DNA from: Candidatus Poseidoniales archaeon
GTDB taxonomy: Archaea > Thermoplasmatota > Poseidoniia > Poseidoniales > Poseidoniaceae
Direction of reading: 5' to 3'
NCBI GenBank assembly: GCA_028283345.1
Contig: JAPOGE010000003.1
Location: 1 to 46,381, forward strand
DNA length: 46,381 bases
Position numbers and translations under genes: made by a program. Position 1 is the stretch's first letter. Each line of letters begins with the position of its first letter. Below are positions 20,366 to 30,779 of the stretch, piece after piece. Under the pieces are notes generated by a model. The model ran no database searches. It was not told the DNA's origin and was given only the letters and a program-made list of their open reading frames with translations.

Positions 20366-20501
20366 TCACTCTCCCGCCTCCGGTCCTCCTGAGTCCTGAT
20401 GACACAGGGCCAGTAAGCGACAAAGGGAGGCGCAGGTCGACGGTTCTAAAGCAATACCCCTTCTATGCAGATAAATCCAAGGTATTGAGTGGTGATGGTT
20501 T

Positions 20502-21212
20502 TCATTCGGCCTCGGTAATCAGACTTTCGAGGTAGGTACGTGAGATTCTATCCATCCAGATGATTCCACCGACCGTGATGACGATGCTGGTTATCATCGT
20601 CGACCACCACAGCGCATCCCGAGGGGGGCCGGTGCCATCACCGATGGCGATGATATCTCCCAAGCGTGAGCCCCACCAGGCATAGAGGATGGTCGGGAAA
20701 ACCGTGGCGACATTGCCGAGGGCATAATCACGAGTTTTCATCTTTGAAGGTCCGAGTGCCCAATTCACCATATTGTATGGTATGACCAAGGATAGGCGAA
20801 TCATGATCGTCACCACCAACCCATGCTCCTCGACAACCTTGTCCAAGGAGACCATCTTCGGGTGTTCAGCCACCCATGATTGCACTTTTTCACTCAGCAG
20901 ATGTCGCCCGATCAGAAATGCGAGCAGAGCCCCTCCCATCGCCCCCAGCCAACCTGCAAACAACCCACCAGTAAAACCGAATAGTGCCCCTGCAACCAAT
21001 TTCATGAACGAGGATGGCACCATCAACGTCGCTAGGATTGTGAACATCAGGGCAAATGACATCGGGCCGGCGAGATAACCCCATTCCCCCATCGGTTGCG
21101 ACCACTTGGCCAGTAATGCGACGACGGGAATCGATATTGCGGTGTAGATGGCGAATAGGATGAGGATTGCCAAGAGCGCAAAACCACGGCCATGCCGTCC
21201 TTGTATCACCAT
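20502..21212 (-). CDS. TVP38/TMEM64 (VTT/DedA-like) family membrane protein
   Basis: MVPSSFMKLVAGALFGFTGGLFAGWLGAMGGALLAFLIGRHLL...RLSLVIPYNMVNWALG; start reset to internal ATG at 21212. Confidence 0.85.
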   Translation of the reverse strand: MVIQGRHGRGFALLAILILFAIYTAISIPVVALLAKWSQPMGEWGYLAGPMSFALMFTILATLMVPSSFMKLVAGALFGFTGGLFAGWLGAMGGALLAFLIGRHLLSEKVQSWVAEHPKMVSLDKVVEEHGLVVTIMIRLSLVIPYNMVNWALGPSKMKTRDYALGNVATVFPTILYAWWGSRLGDIIAIGDGTGPPRDALWWSTMITSIVITVGGIIWMDRISRTYLESLITEAE

Positions 21213-21217
21213 ACCTC

Positions 21218-23206
21218 TCACTCTTCGAAGATGGTAGGTGCCCATGCGGTGATGCGACCGGTGAAAGCCGAAGCAGCTACGGTGAGCGGGCTGGCGAGAT
21301 ACAACTTCCCAGGTCCTGAGCGGCCTTGGAAATTACGGTTTATCGCCGATACTGTAACTTGGTCAGGCGAGGTCGAGACCCCCGGGCCCGCGCCGATACA
21401 GGCACCGCACCCCGGGTCGATGACGTTTACACCAACCCGGCGAAAGAGAGCATCCCATCCCTGTTCCAGCGCATATTCCTTGACCAGACCACTACCGTAT
21501 TGGATATAGAAATCGACCGCTTCAGCCACGGTCATTCCCGCCGCTTCGGCGGCTGCACATACTTCGGCATAGTAGGCGATGTCGTCGATTTTTCCGGCGG
21601 TGCAGGAGCCACCATAGGCGATATCGATATCGACCGTGCCAATCTCTGATACCAGCGCCCCATTGGTCGGATCACTGGGAATCCCTTCGTCCGGATCACC
21701 CGGGTGGGCTACCATCGGAACGATAGCTGATAGGTCGATGTGGTGGGTTCCGCCATCGTATATTGCCCCTTCATCCGGAGCGACAATCTTCTCCCAGACC
21801 TGACTGGCGGATAATTCCGGGCGCATCATGAGCATCCATTCCACCGTCATCTCATCACCTTCGCAGATGCCGTTACGGGCGCTGCATTCGGTCGCCATAT
21901 TGCAAAGTGTCGCCCGCTCATCCATCGACAGGTAGGCCAATCCCGGCCCACCGTATTCCATCGAGCGGTTCAAGGTCATTTCCTTGCGAGCGTGGTCGGA
22001 GAGAATGTGTAGCATGACGTCTTTGGCAGTACAACCGGGGTGTAATTTCCCAACTAACTCAAAACGGATACTCTCGGGAACTTTGACGAAAGTGAAACCG
22101 GAATAAATCAGACTGGCATATTCTGTCGCCCCGACCCCGTAGGTGAGAGCATTGGATACCCCTCCCATGCAGGTGTGGGAATCAGTGGCTTGGATGAAAT
22201 CTCCGACATCGATGAATTCTTCGCGCGCGACCTGATGGCAGATACCGGGAGATACCCCATTGACCGCTGAATAGTCACGCACTCCGGTATGGCGTTGGAA
22301 TGTGACCTGCAGGTCGCGCAGAGTCTGTACCTTGTCCATATAGGGGAGGAATTTGGGATTATGATGGGCGTACAGCAGATGGTCTTCAAACACCGCGAAT
22401 TTACTCGGCTGGGGAAGGGTGTAATCATCACCATATTCAGCGACTAGGAAATTATGCACCTGAGCGGTGGTGAATTCATGTGAATATCCACCCTGTACCT
22501 TGGCGATGACCGGGTCGTGCGGTCGTACGCAAGAACCCTCTGCCTGGCCGACCAAGTTGTTGGCAATAATCTTCTCAGTCATCGTCATCGGGCGCCACGT
22601 AGCAGATAATTTCGGTACCACGATTTCACCGGCCTGCATCTTCTTGGCGAATGAAAAGAGCCCTCCCGATTCAATTATCAATCTAGTCACCGGGTCGTAG
22701 CGGTCGGTGAATTCATCACGGTTGATGGCCTCACCTGCCTGCAGTCGCAGTAACAGTTCGTGGTCACCCATCAACTGCCCGAGGTTGATGTTATTTCGCT
22801 CGTGGATAGGGGCGAAAGATGCGGCGATGACCAAGCGGATACCCGACCACCGTTCGCACTGTGCCGCGGTCTCACGACTCGAACCGGTGCCCTTGCGGTA
22901 GCCCGAGACAATGCACTCGAAGTCACCCTCTTTGAGCATGTTCTCGCCGATCACCCGCATGCCATGATGCATTAATCCAGCATATGCGTTCTTGGCGATC
23001 TCAGCCGGGTCATGGTCGAAGCAGACCCATGCCGGAGTCATCACGTCGGTGTTGATATCGTCGAGTAAATCGTCGACCGACAAATCTTCCATTCGCAGGT
23101 TCAGGCCATCGTAAACCTGTTTTCTGATCAGTTCAAGGTCCTTGGTCAGGAACAGCACTCTCTTTTCAGGGTGCAGCGCGATTTCCTGTGGTGGCCATCC
23201 AGTCAT
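21218..23206 (-). CDS. Aconitase/3-isopropylmalate dehydratase family protein with N-terminal swivel (LeuD-like) and C-terminal catalytic (LeuC-like) domains
   Basis: N-terminal DINTDVMTPA...ECIVSGYRKGTGSSRETAAQ...VIAASFAPIHERNNINLGQL; C-terminal FAVFEDHLLYAHH...TDSHTCMGGVSNALTYGVGATE, PGCGACIGAGPG. Confidence 0.88.
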   Translation of the reverse strand: MTGWPPQEIALHPEKRVLFLTKDLELIRKQVYDGLNLRMEDLSVDDLLDDINTDVMTPAWVCFDHDPAEIAKNAYAGLMHHGMRVIGENMLKEGDFECIVSGYRKGTGSSRETAAQCERWSGIRLVIAASFAPIHERNNINLGQLMGDHELLLRLQAGEAINRDEFTDRYDPVTRLIIESGGLFSFAKKMQAGEIVVPKLSATWRPMTMTEKIIANNLVGQAEGSCVRPHDPVIAKVQGGYSHEFTTAQVHNFLVAEYGDDYTLPQPSKFAVFEDHLLYAHHNPKFLPYMDKVQTLRDLQVTFQRHTGVRDYSAVNGVSPGICHQVAREEFIDVGDFIQATDSHTCMGGVSNALTYGVGATEYASLIYSGFTFVKVPESIRFELVGKLHPGCTAKDVMLHILSDHARKEMTLNRSMEYGGPGLAYLSMDERATLCNMATECSARNGICEGDEMTVEWMLMMRPELSASQVWEKIVAPDEGAIYDGGTHHIDLSAIVPMVAHPGDPDEGIPSDPTNGALVSEIGTVDIDIAYGGSCTAGKIDDIAYYAEVCAAAEAAGMTVAEAVDFYIQYGSGLVKEYALEQGWDALFRRVGVNVIDPGCGACIGAGPGVSTSPDQVTVSAINRNFQGRSGPGKLYLASPLTVAASAFTGRITAWAPTIFEE

Positions 23207-23396
23207 GTTTACCCCAAACCGCTCACGTGGTCGAGCATATATGACGGCATCGATAAGGACCGAACAGGGAAAACTTCGTTCCAGAGAAATAAATACCATT
23301 GACAATAACCTCTCAGTGGTGCGATAAACTGAACTGAAGAGGACTGATGTAGGGCGAGAATTATTCCGAATGGTTTAATAATGGTATCTAAACCGC

Positions 23397-23404
23397 TTAT
23401 AATA
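23397..23404 (+). promoter_or_regulatory. Candidate TATA box of tfb gene (TTATAATA)
   Basis: AT-rich TATA-like octamer about 40 nt upstream of the proposed ATG at 23444 in a divergent intergenic region. Confidence 0.35.
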
Positions 23405-23443
23405 ACTGGGATGGGTTTTCTCCGGTTTAGGCGGGTATATATT

Positions 23444-24373
23444 ATGGTAGAAGAACAACAGGTTGAAGATATTGTAAAATGCATAGAGTGCGGCAGTAGA
23501 AACCTGAATCGCGACGAGACCCGCGGCGAAGTGGTCTGTGATGATTGCGGTTTGGTGCTGGAGGACAATGTAATCGACCAAGGCGCCGAGTGGCGAGTAT
23601 TCAGTCCAGAACAGGGCGACCAGAGGGCGCGCACCGGTGCGCCGATGACGGTGATGCTGCACGATAAGGGACTATCCACCGACATCGATTGGCAGAACAA
23701 GGATTATTCTGGAAAGACCATCAACAGCCGTTATCGCAGTCAATTCTACCGCATGCGAAAGTGGCAGAAGCGTAGCCGTGTAAGCAATGCCACCGAAAGG
23801 AATCTGGCGATGGCTCTGGCGGAACTTGATCGGATGGCGAGTCGGCTTGAACTACCGAAATCGGTACGCGAAGCCGCGGCTGTGAATTACAAGAAAGCGG
23901 TGGAGAAGCGCTTGATTCGTGGCCGCTCGATCGAAGGGGTGGCCGCCGCCAGCCTATACGCGGCCTGCCGACAATGCGGGGTGCCAAGAACTCTCGATGA
24001 AATCGGCCAAGCCAGCCGTACCGGACGTAAAGAAATCGGTCGCACCTACCGTTTCATGGTGCGCGAGTTGAAGATGAAGATAATGCCGACAGGACCTGAG
24101 GATTACATCTCGAGATTCTGTTCCGGTCTGGGCTTGGATGCCGAGGTCGAAGCCAAGGCTCACGAGTTGATCAAGGCCGCCCAAGAGCGGGAACTGACCA
24201 GTGGCCGTGGTCCGACTGGAATCGCCGCCTCGATTATTTACATCGCCAGTGTGCTGTGTGGTAAGCGCCGCACCCAGCGAGAGGTTGCGGAAGTGGCAGG
24301 AGTGACCGAGGTCACGATTCGTAATCGTTACAAGGAATTGATTCAAAACTTGAATATCGAACTCGATATTTGA
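23444..24373 (+). CDS. tfb: Transcription initiation factor TFB (TFIIB)
   Basis: [44 protein letters not shown] zinc ribbon/B-finger plus two cyclin repeats; start reset to ATG at 23444. Confidence 0.95.
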   Translation: MVEEQQVEDIVKCIECGSRNLNRDETRGEVVCDDCGLVLEDNVIDQGAEWRVFSPEQGDQRARTGAPMTVMLHDKGLSTDIDWQNKDYSGKTINSRYRSQFYRMRKWQKRSRVSNATERNLAMALAELDRMASRLELPKSVREAAAVNYKKAVEKRLIRGRSIEGVAAASLYAACRQCGVPRTLDEIGQASRTGRKEIGRTYRFMVRELKMKIMPTGPEDYISRFCSGLGLDAEVEAKAHELIKAAQERELTSGRGPTGIAASIIYIASVLCGKRRTQREVAEVAGVTEVTIRNRYKELIQNLNIELDI

Positions 24374-24393
24374 GTGATATCGAGGCCAATATA

Positions 24394-24714
24394 ATGGCTG
24401 ATGTAGCTGAGTTGAAAGCGGCACTCATCGCCGCCCTATCCCCTTTGGAGGGAATCACTTGGAAACGAATGTTCGGTTGTGATGCTGTGTTTCACAACGA
24501 CGTGATATTCGCCTTGGTCTGGAAGGAAGGCCGTCTCGGGTTGAAATACACCGAACCAGAGGATTTTGCCGCGCGAATGGTACATTCTGGTAGCGACAGG
24601 TGGAGCCCGGGAGGGAGGACGACCAAACATTGGGTATTGATTCCAAATTTGGTCGCTGAATCAGCATCACAATTGAGCGAATGGTCGAACATCTCCCATT
24701 CTACGGTATTATGA
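24394..24714 (+). CDS. TfoX N-terminal-domain-like protein
   Basis: ITWKRMFGCDAVFHNDVIFALVWKEGRLGLKY...FAARMVHSGSDRWSPGGRTTKHWVLIP. Confidence 0.65.
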   Translation: MADVAELKAALIAALSPLEGITWKRMFGCDAVFHNDVIFALVWKEGRLGLKYTEPEDFAARMVHSGSDRWSPGGRTTKHWVLIPNLVAESASQLSEWSNISHSTVL

Positions 24715-24754
24715 GGCCATGCGCTGAGAGAAACGGTAAAAGAAAACGAGGGAT

Positions 24755-26233
24755 TTGATGAAGGCCAAGAAACGAGTTGTAGAAGCGGTGCTGCAACGCA
24801 CCACTGCAGCCCTAGTTACAGCCATGGAGAGCAGTATTTCTTACTGGCCACTACCGCTACCACCGCGTCAAGACGCCGATTTTCCGACCTTGGTGCCAAG
24901 CCGACCCGAGCAACTGGTAAAGCAGGCTCTCGGCTTATTCCAAGCCGACCGCGGCGGGTTTGAGCGCCATCTCATCTCGACGGTCGAACTGGTCGTCCCG
25001 TATCGGATGGGACTTTCTGAAAATGTATTCGAGGAGCATGAGAAATGGTTGATGCGCAGACTCGATGATGTCAGCGAGCGCATTCTCTTCGCCACCTGTA
25101 CCGCCTGGCTTGCAGAAGCCCTCGACCCGAACACTCCGGATACCGATAAATGGTGGCTTTCGATTTCCCTTCTCTGTGGGTTGGCGAATAAACCGGCCGG
25201 CCAACCGGTGCACCAAGGCTATCATCTGCTCGAGAGTATCGCCCTGGCCGAGCGACCTGGGACCTGGCACACCCAACCGGAAGACGGGCCTCATAACGTT
25301 GGCTGGGATCCACATGCCATCGTTCCCAGAAGTGCCTTGACAGCCCACCATGAAGGGGCTCAGGCGGCGTGCTGGATGCTCGAGAAACTCGAGCAAGGAG
25401 ATACCTTGAGGCGCTTATTATTGATTGAATGGATAATGCTGCTGCTCGAACGACGTGAATTGGTCGAGCCTTTGGCACTCCCTGAAATAATCTTACGAAG
25501 AGCCGCTGACCCGGATGATTCGGTGGCTGCTCGCCTGGTAGCAACCCTGCCACGGCTGTTGGAATCCGACAAAGAATCGGGATTGGCGGCAATCAAGATA
25601 CTCAGTGCTAGAGAAGATGTCTCGGTACAGCGCGCGCTGGCAGATGTTCTGACCCGATTATTCCGGCGAATAGAGTGGGATGCAGTACCTCTTTTGGAAA
25701 AGATGCTTGCCAGTGATGATGAGAACATTCTCGCCGCAGCATCATCTACAGTCGGCGACCTGCGGTTTCTCGATGATACGAGATATGCCGATGAGGTCTC
25801 GAATCTGGCCGATCATCCGGTTCCCATCGTGCGGCGAAATCTGGTTTCAACCCTGCGTTATTACATCACTAATTTTCCCGAGGATGAGCGCCGGGTGATT
25901 TTGAGATTGTGGTTGGATGGTGACGAGGTCGTCGCCGCCCGCCTGCGAGAATTATTCATTCGCATGGAAGAGGTCGACCCCGACAGTTTCGGCCAACAGA
26001 TTTCTCGTATCGATGCCGAGGACAAGTCGGCCCTTGAGTATCTGTGGAAAATATTGGAAATTCGCAATGCCGGGCGCCCACAGGCGTGGATGAAATGGCT
26101 GTCAGGGGAGGGCGAAGTACCGGCCACAACCCCACCGAAGCCGGTGGAACGGGGGCCTCAGACCAATATCGAGGTCGACCTTCCACAATTATCGGACGCT
26201 CTGGATACCCTTGATGGTGGAAATCCCGATTAG
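24755..26233 (+). CDS. HEAT-repeat-like helical protein
   Basis: Alpha-helical repeats: ILRRAADPDDSVAARLVATLPRLLESDKESGLAAIKILSAREDVSVQRALADVLTRLF..., LADHPVPIVRRNLVSTLRYY. Confidence 0.6.
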   Translation: MMKAKKRVVEAVLQRTTAALVTAMESSISYWPLPLPPRQDADFPTLVPSRPEQLVKQALGLFQADRGGFERHLISTVELVVPYRMGLSENVFEEHEKWLMRRLDDVSERILFATCTAWLAEALDPNTPDTDKWWLSISLLCGLANKPAGQPVHQGYHLLESIALAERPGTWHTQPEDGPHNVGWDPHAIVPRSALTAHHEGAQAACWMLEKLEQGDTLRRLLLIEWIMLLLERRELVEPLALPEIILRRAADPDDSVAARLVATLPRLLESDKESGLAAIKILSAREDVSVQRALADVLTRLFRRIEWDAVPLLEKMLASDDENILAAASSTVGDLRFLDDTRYADEVSNLADHPVPIVRRNLVSTLRYYITNFPEDERRVILRLWLDGDEVVAARLRELFIRMEEVDPDSFGQQISRIDAEDKSALEYLWKILEIRNAGRPQAWMKWLSGEGEVPATTPPKPVERGPQTNIEVDLPQLSDALDTLDGGNPD

Positions 26234-26289
26234 CCCCCCCCTCATGTCAATGTCCGAAAGGTGATAATGGCGCGAGGAATCTGCGCGCC

Positions 26290-28695
26290 ATGCGCCGCTA
26301 CACTGGAGTTGCGACCACACAGGTAATCATCGTCCTGCTCATCCTGCCGAGTTTGGCCTTCACGGTCCTTGCCGATGAGGAGGCGGATACCACATTGGAA
26401 GCGCGTGACATCTCCGCATCATTTTCCGCTGACGAGATGGTTACCCTCACTTGGCGTAACATCAACACCACCGATACAGTCCTGCTCGATGCCCTGCACG
26501 CTGCCACCTACGAGGTTGAGCGATTCGCCATGAACGATACCACCATCGAGCAACTGACGACCATCTCCAGCGGAATTGCCGCGTGCGATGGTGGTGACAA
26601 TAACGCCGCTTGTTCAGCCAAGAACCACAGTCTGTCCTGGGCACCACCCGAAGGTACAGATGGGGATTTCTTCTACCGCATCACAACCCATCAATCCAGT
26701 GGCTCAACCACAACATTCACACCCGGGTTGTCGCAGACTGAAAATCCGCAGTCGGAGTTCACCAGCCCTCATTGGGGACCGGTAAATGTCAGTGCCACCT
26801 ATAACTCCCAGAGCCAGAGCACGACCATCGTCTGGGATAATCTGCCCGGCACCGGCGTCGACCATCAGATCTGGATCTGGCGACACTCTGAACCGGCGAA
26901 TAGAGATAATTGGGATTCTATCAGTAAATCTATAACAAAGATATTACCCACCCCAACCAGTTCCAGTTTTATCAAGAATATCGAGGCTGGAGTGGAGCGC
27001 TCGGTTTACTATTCGGTCACCTATGACAATGGCACCTTCAGCGATGCCAGATTCCTGCGTGATAACACCATGACGGCCCCGGTGTACGAAGATACCATAG
27101 TTCCGGAATTAATCGCCCATCTGACCGCTGACCATGATGTAGGGTCGGGAATCACCTCCTTGAGTTGGGATTCGGGAGCGGCCGAGAGCGGGTTATCGAC
27201 AAATATCTGGCGTGCACCTCGACCGATAACCGATATCGGCGAAAATACAGTAGTTAATGTTGCCACCATCGAAGGGCAATTGACCAGTTATGACCACATC
27301 GTCGGGGAAGGAGAATTGGGTAATTTCTGGTACGCACTCACACTAGAGGATTCGGTGGGCAACCAGATCTCCACCATTTCACCACAACACCCGAACATCG
27401 GGCCGATTTTCGAGAGTACGGTGGGGCTGGTCAGCGCAACCATCCCAGCCAACGTCAGTGCCGTGCAGTCGCTAGGGATGATGACCACGGTCGCATGGGA
27501 AGATGTCGCAATAGTCACCAATGCCATCTACCATATCTGGGCTGCATACGATGGGGCGGTCACCCAAGCAATTCTCGATGAGGGCAATGCGACCTATCTG
27601 GGAAATGTCAGTGCCGGTATCATGTCGTTCAACTCACCGATACCCGGAGGCATCGAGCGCGGGGCCTGGTACGCGGTCACTGTCGAAGGGGCGTGGGGAG
27701 GGGCTGCGGCCACCTACGATAATCACCTGATAATACTCGGGCAGAATTCAATGATCACCCCTCTGGCCGAGGACAATCTGGTGCCGCCTCAAGTCACTGA
27801 CTTCACCGCCACCTTCGATGGCCCCAGTACGACTATTTCGCTGCTCTGGGAAGACGTACCGGCAGCGCAGACATACCAGTTATGGATGCGCACAGGAATC
27901 GGCCTACTCGGCCCCTGGTGGAACATCAGTGAAGATAGCGGCTGGGTGCTTATCGAGACCTATGATGCCACAGGTGGAGAGATTTCAACGAGTATGGTTC
28001 ACGCTGCAGATCAAGGTCAATACGCGTACTTGGCGCTGGTCACCGCCGATGCCGCGGGCAATATCGATTATCACCTCTACGGCGGGGGGCCGGTCGAGGC
28101 TGTCTTCCTGGATTCGAGCCCACCACAAGGGGTCTTTGAGGTATCCGTAAATCAGATATTGTTGCACCGATGGGTCAGCAGTAATGGCTCGATAATCAAC
28201 TTGGGTGAATTTCCTGATGGTGATGATGTTAGTGTTCGCATATCGTCAAATGAGTCCATCTCAGAATCATCTTCTCGTGTCGCGGGAACGACGACTTGGC
28301 AGACTCACAATATCTCAGTCCTGGGAGCCTCACTCTCTCTACCAGGCTCGAATGGTGGACAATCTCTTCATCATTCGCTTGAGATAATGCTGGTCGACGA
28401 CAATAACAATCCTTCGACCTTCACCCTCAATTATTCTTGGGTAATTGCTCAGACCGAGGAAGAATGTCCGCCTCCGGAGGACTATTGTGACAAAGTCTGC
28501 AATGCGCAAACCTTGGACACTGCCCCGGCTGGCTGCTCACCGCCACCCTGCGATTGTGAAGTCATCTCAATGGGTGGCGCGAGTGATTACATCTTCCCGG
28601 GATTCGCCACCGCCATATTGGTATTTGTGATAATATCGACCATGGTTGCCGGGAGAACCACCGAGAACGAGGAAAAAGTGTACGAAGAGGAGTGA
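26290..28695 (+). CDS. Secreted/surface protein with about 5 FN3-like repeats, Cys-rich segment and C-terminal TM
   Basis: Signal peptide; recurrent TLTWRNI / TTIVWDNLPG / TSLSWDSG / TTVAWEDV / TISLLWEDVPAAQTYQLWMR; C-terminal CPPPEDYCDKVCNAQ...CSPPPCDCEV then YIFPGFATAILVFVIISTMVAG. Confidence 0.75.
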   Translation: MRRYTGVATTQVIIVLLILPSLAFTVLADEEADTTLEARDISASFSADEMVTLTWRNINTTDTVLLDALHAATYEVERFAMNDTTIEQLTTISSGIAACDGGDNNAACSAKNHSLSWAPPEGTDGDFFYRITTHQSSGSTTTFTPGLSQTENPQSEFTSPHWGPVNVSATYNSQSQSTTIVWDNLPGTGVDHQIWIWRHSEPANRDNWDSISKSITKILPTPTSSSFIKNIEAGVERSVYYSVTYDNGTFSDARFLRDNTMTAPVYEDTIVPELIAHLTADHDVGSGITSLSWDSGAAESGLSTNIWRAPRPITDIGENTVVNVATIEGQLTSYDHIVGEGELGNFWYALTLEDSVGNQISTISPQHPNIGPIFESTVGLVSATIPANVSAVQSLGMMTTVAWEDVAIVTNAIYHIWAAYDGAVTQAILDEGNATYLGNVSAGIMSFNSPIPGGIERGAWYAVTVEGAWGGAAATYDNHLIILGQNSMITPLAEDNLVPPQVTDFTATFDGPSTTISLLWEDVPAAQTYQLWMRTGIGLLGPWWNISEDSGWVLIETYDATGGEISTSMVHAADQGQYAYLALVTADAAGNIDYHLYGGGPVEAVFLDSSPPQGVFEVSVNQILLHRWVSSNGSIINLGEFPDGDDVSVRISSNESISESSSRVAGTTTWQTHNISVLGASLSLPGSNGGQSLHHSLEIMLVDDNNNPSTFTLNYSWVIAQTEEECPPPEDYCDKVCNAQTLDTAPAGCSPPPCDCEVISMGGASDYIFPGFATAILVFVIISTMVAGRTTENEEKVYEEE

Positions 28696-28811
28696 TGGTG
28701 ACCGTACGAAAACGAAGGCCACCAGGATTAGCCTTCAGGCACGGCTTACGTAATTTGGGTTAATCTCCGAACAACCTATCCCCCGAAGGCCGAGTGTCGT
28801 AACAACATCTG

Positions 28812-29390
28812 GTGGCCGGTGATGATGAGAGCATCACGAACTTCTCCGGCCATGGTGGGCCATCGACCACAGGGTTTCAAGTCCGCGCCCCCCACGAGGT
28901 GGCAATGGGCGATTCACAATCCGTCACCGAGGCACCGGAGTGGCGACATTTTCTCGGATTGGGAATCATTCTGGTGGCGCAATCATGGTATGATTTCACC
29001 CCATCTGGCCCATGGGATAGCCGGCCGTTCTCAAGAGGGGTCATTGGCCTGATTGGACTCGGATTGATTTATCTGTCCTGGTTCAGATACACCTTTGCTC
29101 TGAAGGGCCGAGTTATACCTACTATCGACCTGTGGAAAAATCCCGATTCCAGTCTCCCACTGCTCGCCATCACCGGTGCGGCTTTCGTCGCTGCGGCATG
29201 GTTGGCAGGTAATGTATTGGGTGACTACCTGCCCGAACCGACCGGGCTGTTGCTAAATTTATTTGGTCTGATGATGCTACTACAGGCGCTCTATGTGTGG
29301 ATGGTTCTTTTCGGCCCTCTGGCCGAGGATGACCCTGAGCCCAAACCATATTCAAAAGCCGACTTGGGAAACGATTCCGAGTCTGAATGA
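28812..29390 (+). CDS. Multi-TM membrane protein of unknown function
   Basis: About 4 hydrophobic segments; start may be ATG at 28905 instead of GTG at 28812. Confidence 0.65.
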   Translation: MAGDDESITNFSGHGGPSTTGFQVRAPHEVAMGDSQSVTEAPEWRHFLGLGIILVAQSWYDFTPSGPWDSRPFSRGVIGLIGLGLIYLSWFRYTFALKGRVIPTIDLWKNPDSSLPLLAITGAAFVAAAWLAGNVLGDYLPEPTGLLLNLFGLMMLLQALYVWMVLFGPLAEDDPEPKPYSKADLGNDSESE

Positions 29391-29391
29391 T

Positions 29392-29931
29392 TCAGCGCAT
29401 CCCCGGTTTCCAGAAAGTGAAGGGTACCGGCGCCTCATCAGCCGCAGCCCTGGCGGCCAAATGATCAGCCCGCTCATTCCAGCGATGCCCGCGATGCGCT
29501 CGCACATGCTTCCACTCCACCCCACCAACCGATTGCACTTCATCCCACAAGGCCCTTGCCCGGGTGACCAGAGCGAGATTCGCCTTGGCCCTCCAAGTTC
29601 CATCGGTGATGTTTCCAGCATAGTTTGAATCGGTGCGAATAATGTATTCACCAGTACCATCTCGCGAGAGAATCCACCTCAACGCGTGGGCGAATGCCGA
29701 CAATTCACCGGTATTATTGGAGCCGATTTCAGCGCCGATGAAGTCCTCATCCCTGGTATCGGTGATGACCTTACCAGACTTTTCCTCGAACAATTCACCG
29801 CTGCCTTTGCCCAGCCCGGTATCACCTGTCACGATTACCACTCCCCAGCCGGCCGGGGTTTGTGAATCAACATTCTGGTTACCCAGGCATGAGCCGTCGA
29901 CGTAGAGATGAATCACCCCAGCCGCAGCCAA
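29392..29931 (-). CDS. rnhA: Ribonuclease HI family protein
   Basis: IHLYVDGSCLGNQ...GWGVVIVTGD...NNTGELSAFAHALRWIL...IIRTDSNYAGNITDGTW...WKHVRAHRGHRWNERADHLAARAA. Confidence 0.87.
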   Translation of the reverse strand: MAAAGVIHLYVDGSCLGNQNVDSQTPAGWGVVIVTGDTGLGKGSGELFEEKSGKVITDTRDEDFIGAEIGSNNTGELSAFAHALRWILSRDGTGEYIIRTDSNYAGNITDGTWRAKANLALVTRARALWDEVQSVGGVEWKHVRAHRGHRWNERADHLAARAAADEAPVPFTFWKPGMR

Positions 29932-29940
29932 AACAATCCC

Positions 29941-30321
29941 TCAAGCAATTATCACCCGATAGTCATCAGCCGCCATCAAACCCTCGGTGGCGTTACTATT
30001 GGACCGCTTGAAGCGGATAATCCATCCCGCTCCATATGGGTCTTGATTAATCAGTTCTGGAGCATCTTCCAAGGCCTGGTTCACCGCTAGTATTTCTCCG
30101 CCCATCGGGGCGAAGATCGGCGAAGCAGATTTCACCGATTCGACCAGGGCGAACTCATCCATTTCGCCAAACTCCTCGCCGACCTCGGGCAGTTCGATGT
30201 AGACGATATCGGTGAGCGCCTCCTGTGCATGGTCGGTGATGCCGACGACGACCTCATCTCCTTCGATGCGCAACCACTCGTGTTCCTTGGTGTAGAATAA
30301 ATTTTCTGGCACCTCACTCAT
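29941..30321 (-). CDS. gcvH: Glycine cleavage system H protein (lipoyl carrier)
   Basis: YTKEHEWLRIEGDEVVVGITDHAQEALTDIVYIELPEVGEEF...FALVESVKSASPIFAPMGGEILAVN (lipoyl-Lys in ESVKSA). Confidence 0.95.
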   Translation of the reverse strand: MSEVPENLFYTKEHEWLRIEGDEVVVGITDHAQEALTDIVYIELPEVGEEFGEMDEFALVESVKSASPIFAPMGGEILAVNQALEDAPELINQDPYGAGWIIRFKRSNSNATEGLMAADDYRVIIA

Positions 30322-30387
30322 CTCTATCCCTATTCCTTGCGCAGAGTGGGGAGAGGGTCAATGTTTCCCCTTCGGGATAGCGCCAAT

Positions 30388-30732
30388 CTATTCATCCTCG
30401 CCGACTTCGGTCGATAGGAGGTCAACTTCCAGTTGTGCCCATGCACCACCGATTTCCGCCTCCTTTTCCTCTGATTCGACCTGCTCTTGCACTCGTTCCA
30501 CCAATTCATCTCGGCCTTCATCAGGAAATAATCCAGACAGCAATCCAGACTTCCCCTCGCCCATGGTAAGGCCGATTCCGATGCACACTAGGGCGGCGAG
30601 AGGAATCAACCAGCCGAGACTGAATTCATCACCGCTCAGCATCCCTCGCTGAAGCGACAGACCACTGACCAGCAACAACCCCAGACCTGAACCGAGCAAT
30701 AGCCGCTGAGCGGCGGCGGAGGGGTTATCCAT
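30388..30732 (-). CDS. Small two-TM protein of unknown function
   Basis: LLLGSGLGLLLVSGLSL and LGWLIPLAALVCIGIGLTMG followed by an acidic tail. Confidence 0.55.
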   Translation of the reverse strand: MDNPSAAAQRLLLGSGLGLLLVSGLSLQRGMLSGDEFSLGWLIPLAALVCIGIGLTMGEGKSGLLSGLFPDEGRDELVERVQEQVESEEKEAEIGGAWAQLEVDLLSTEVGEDE

Positions 30733-30779
30733 GACTCAGTGCCGGTACTGACCTGCAAATGAAACCAACGCCGCGGGAA

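Noticed and set aside
29941-30321. Lone gcvH as an anomaly
   Set aside because: The other glycine cleavage genes may be elsewhere in the genome; gcvH separated from gcvPT is common.
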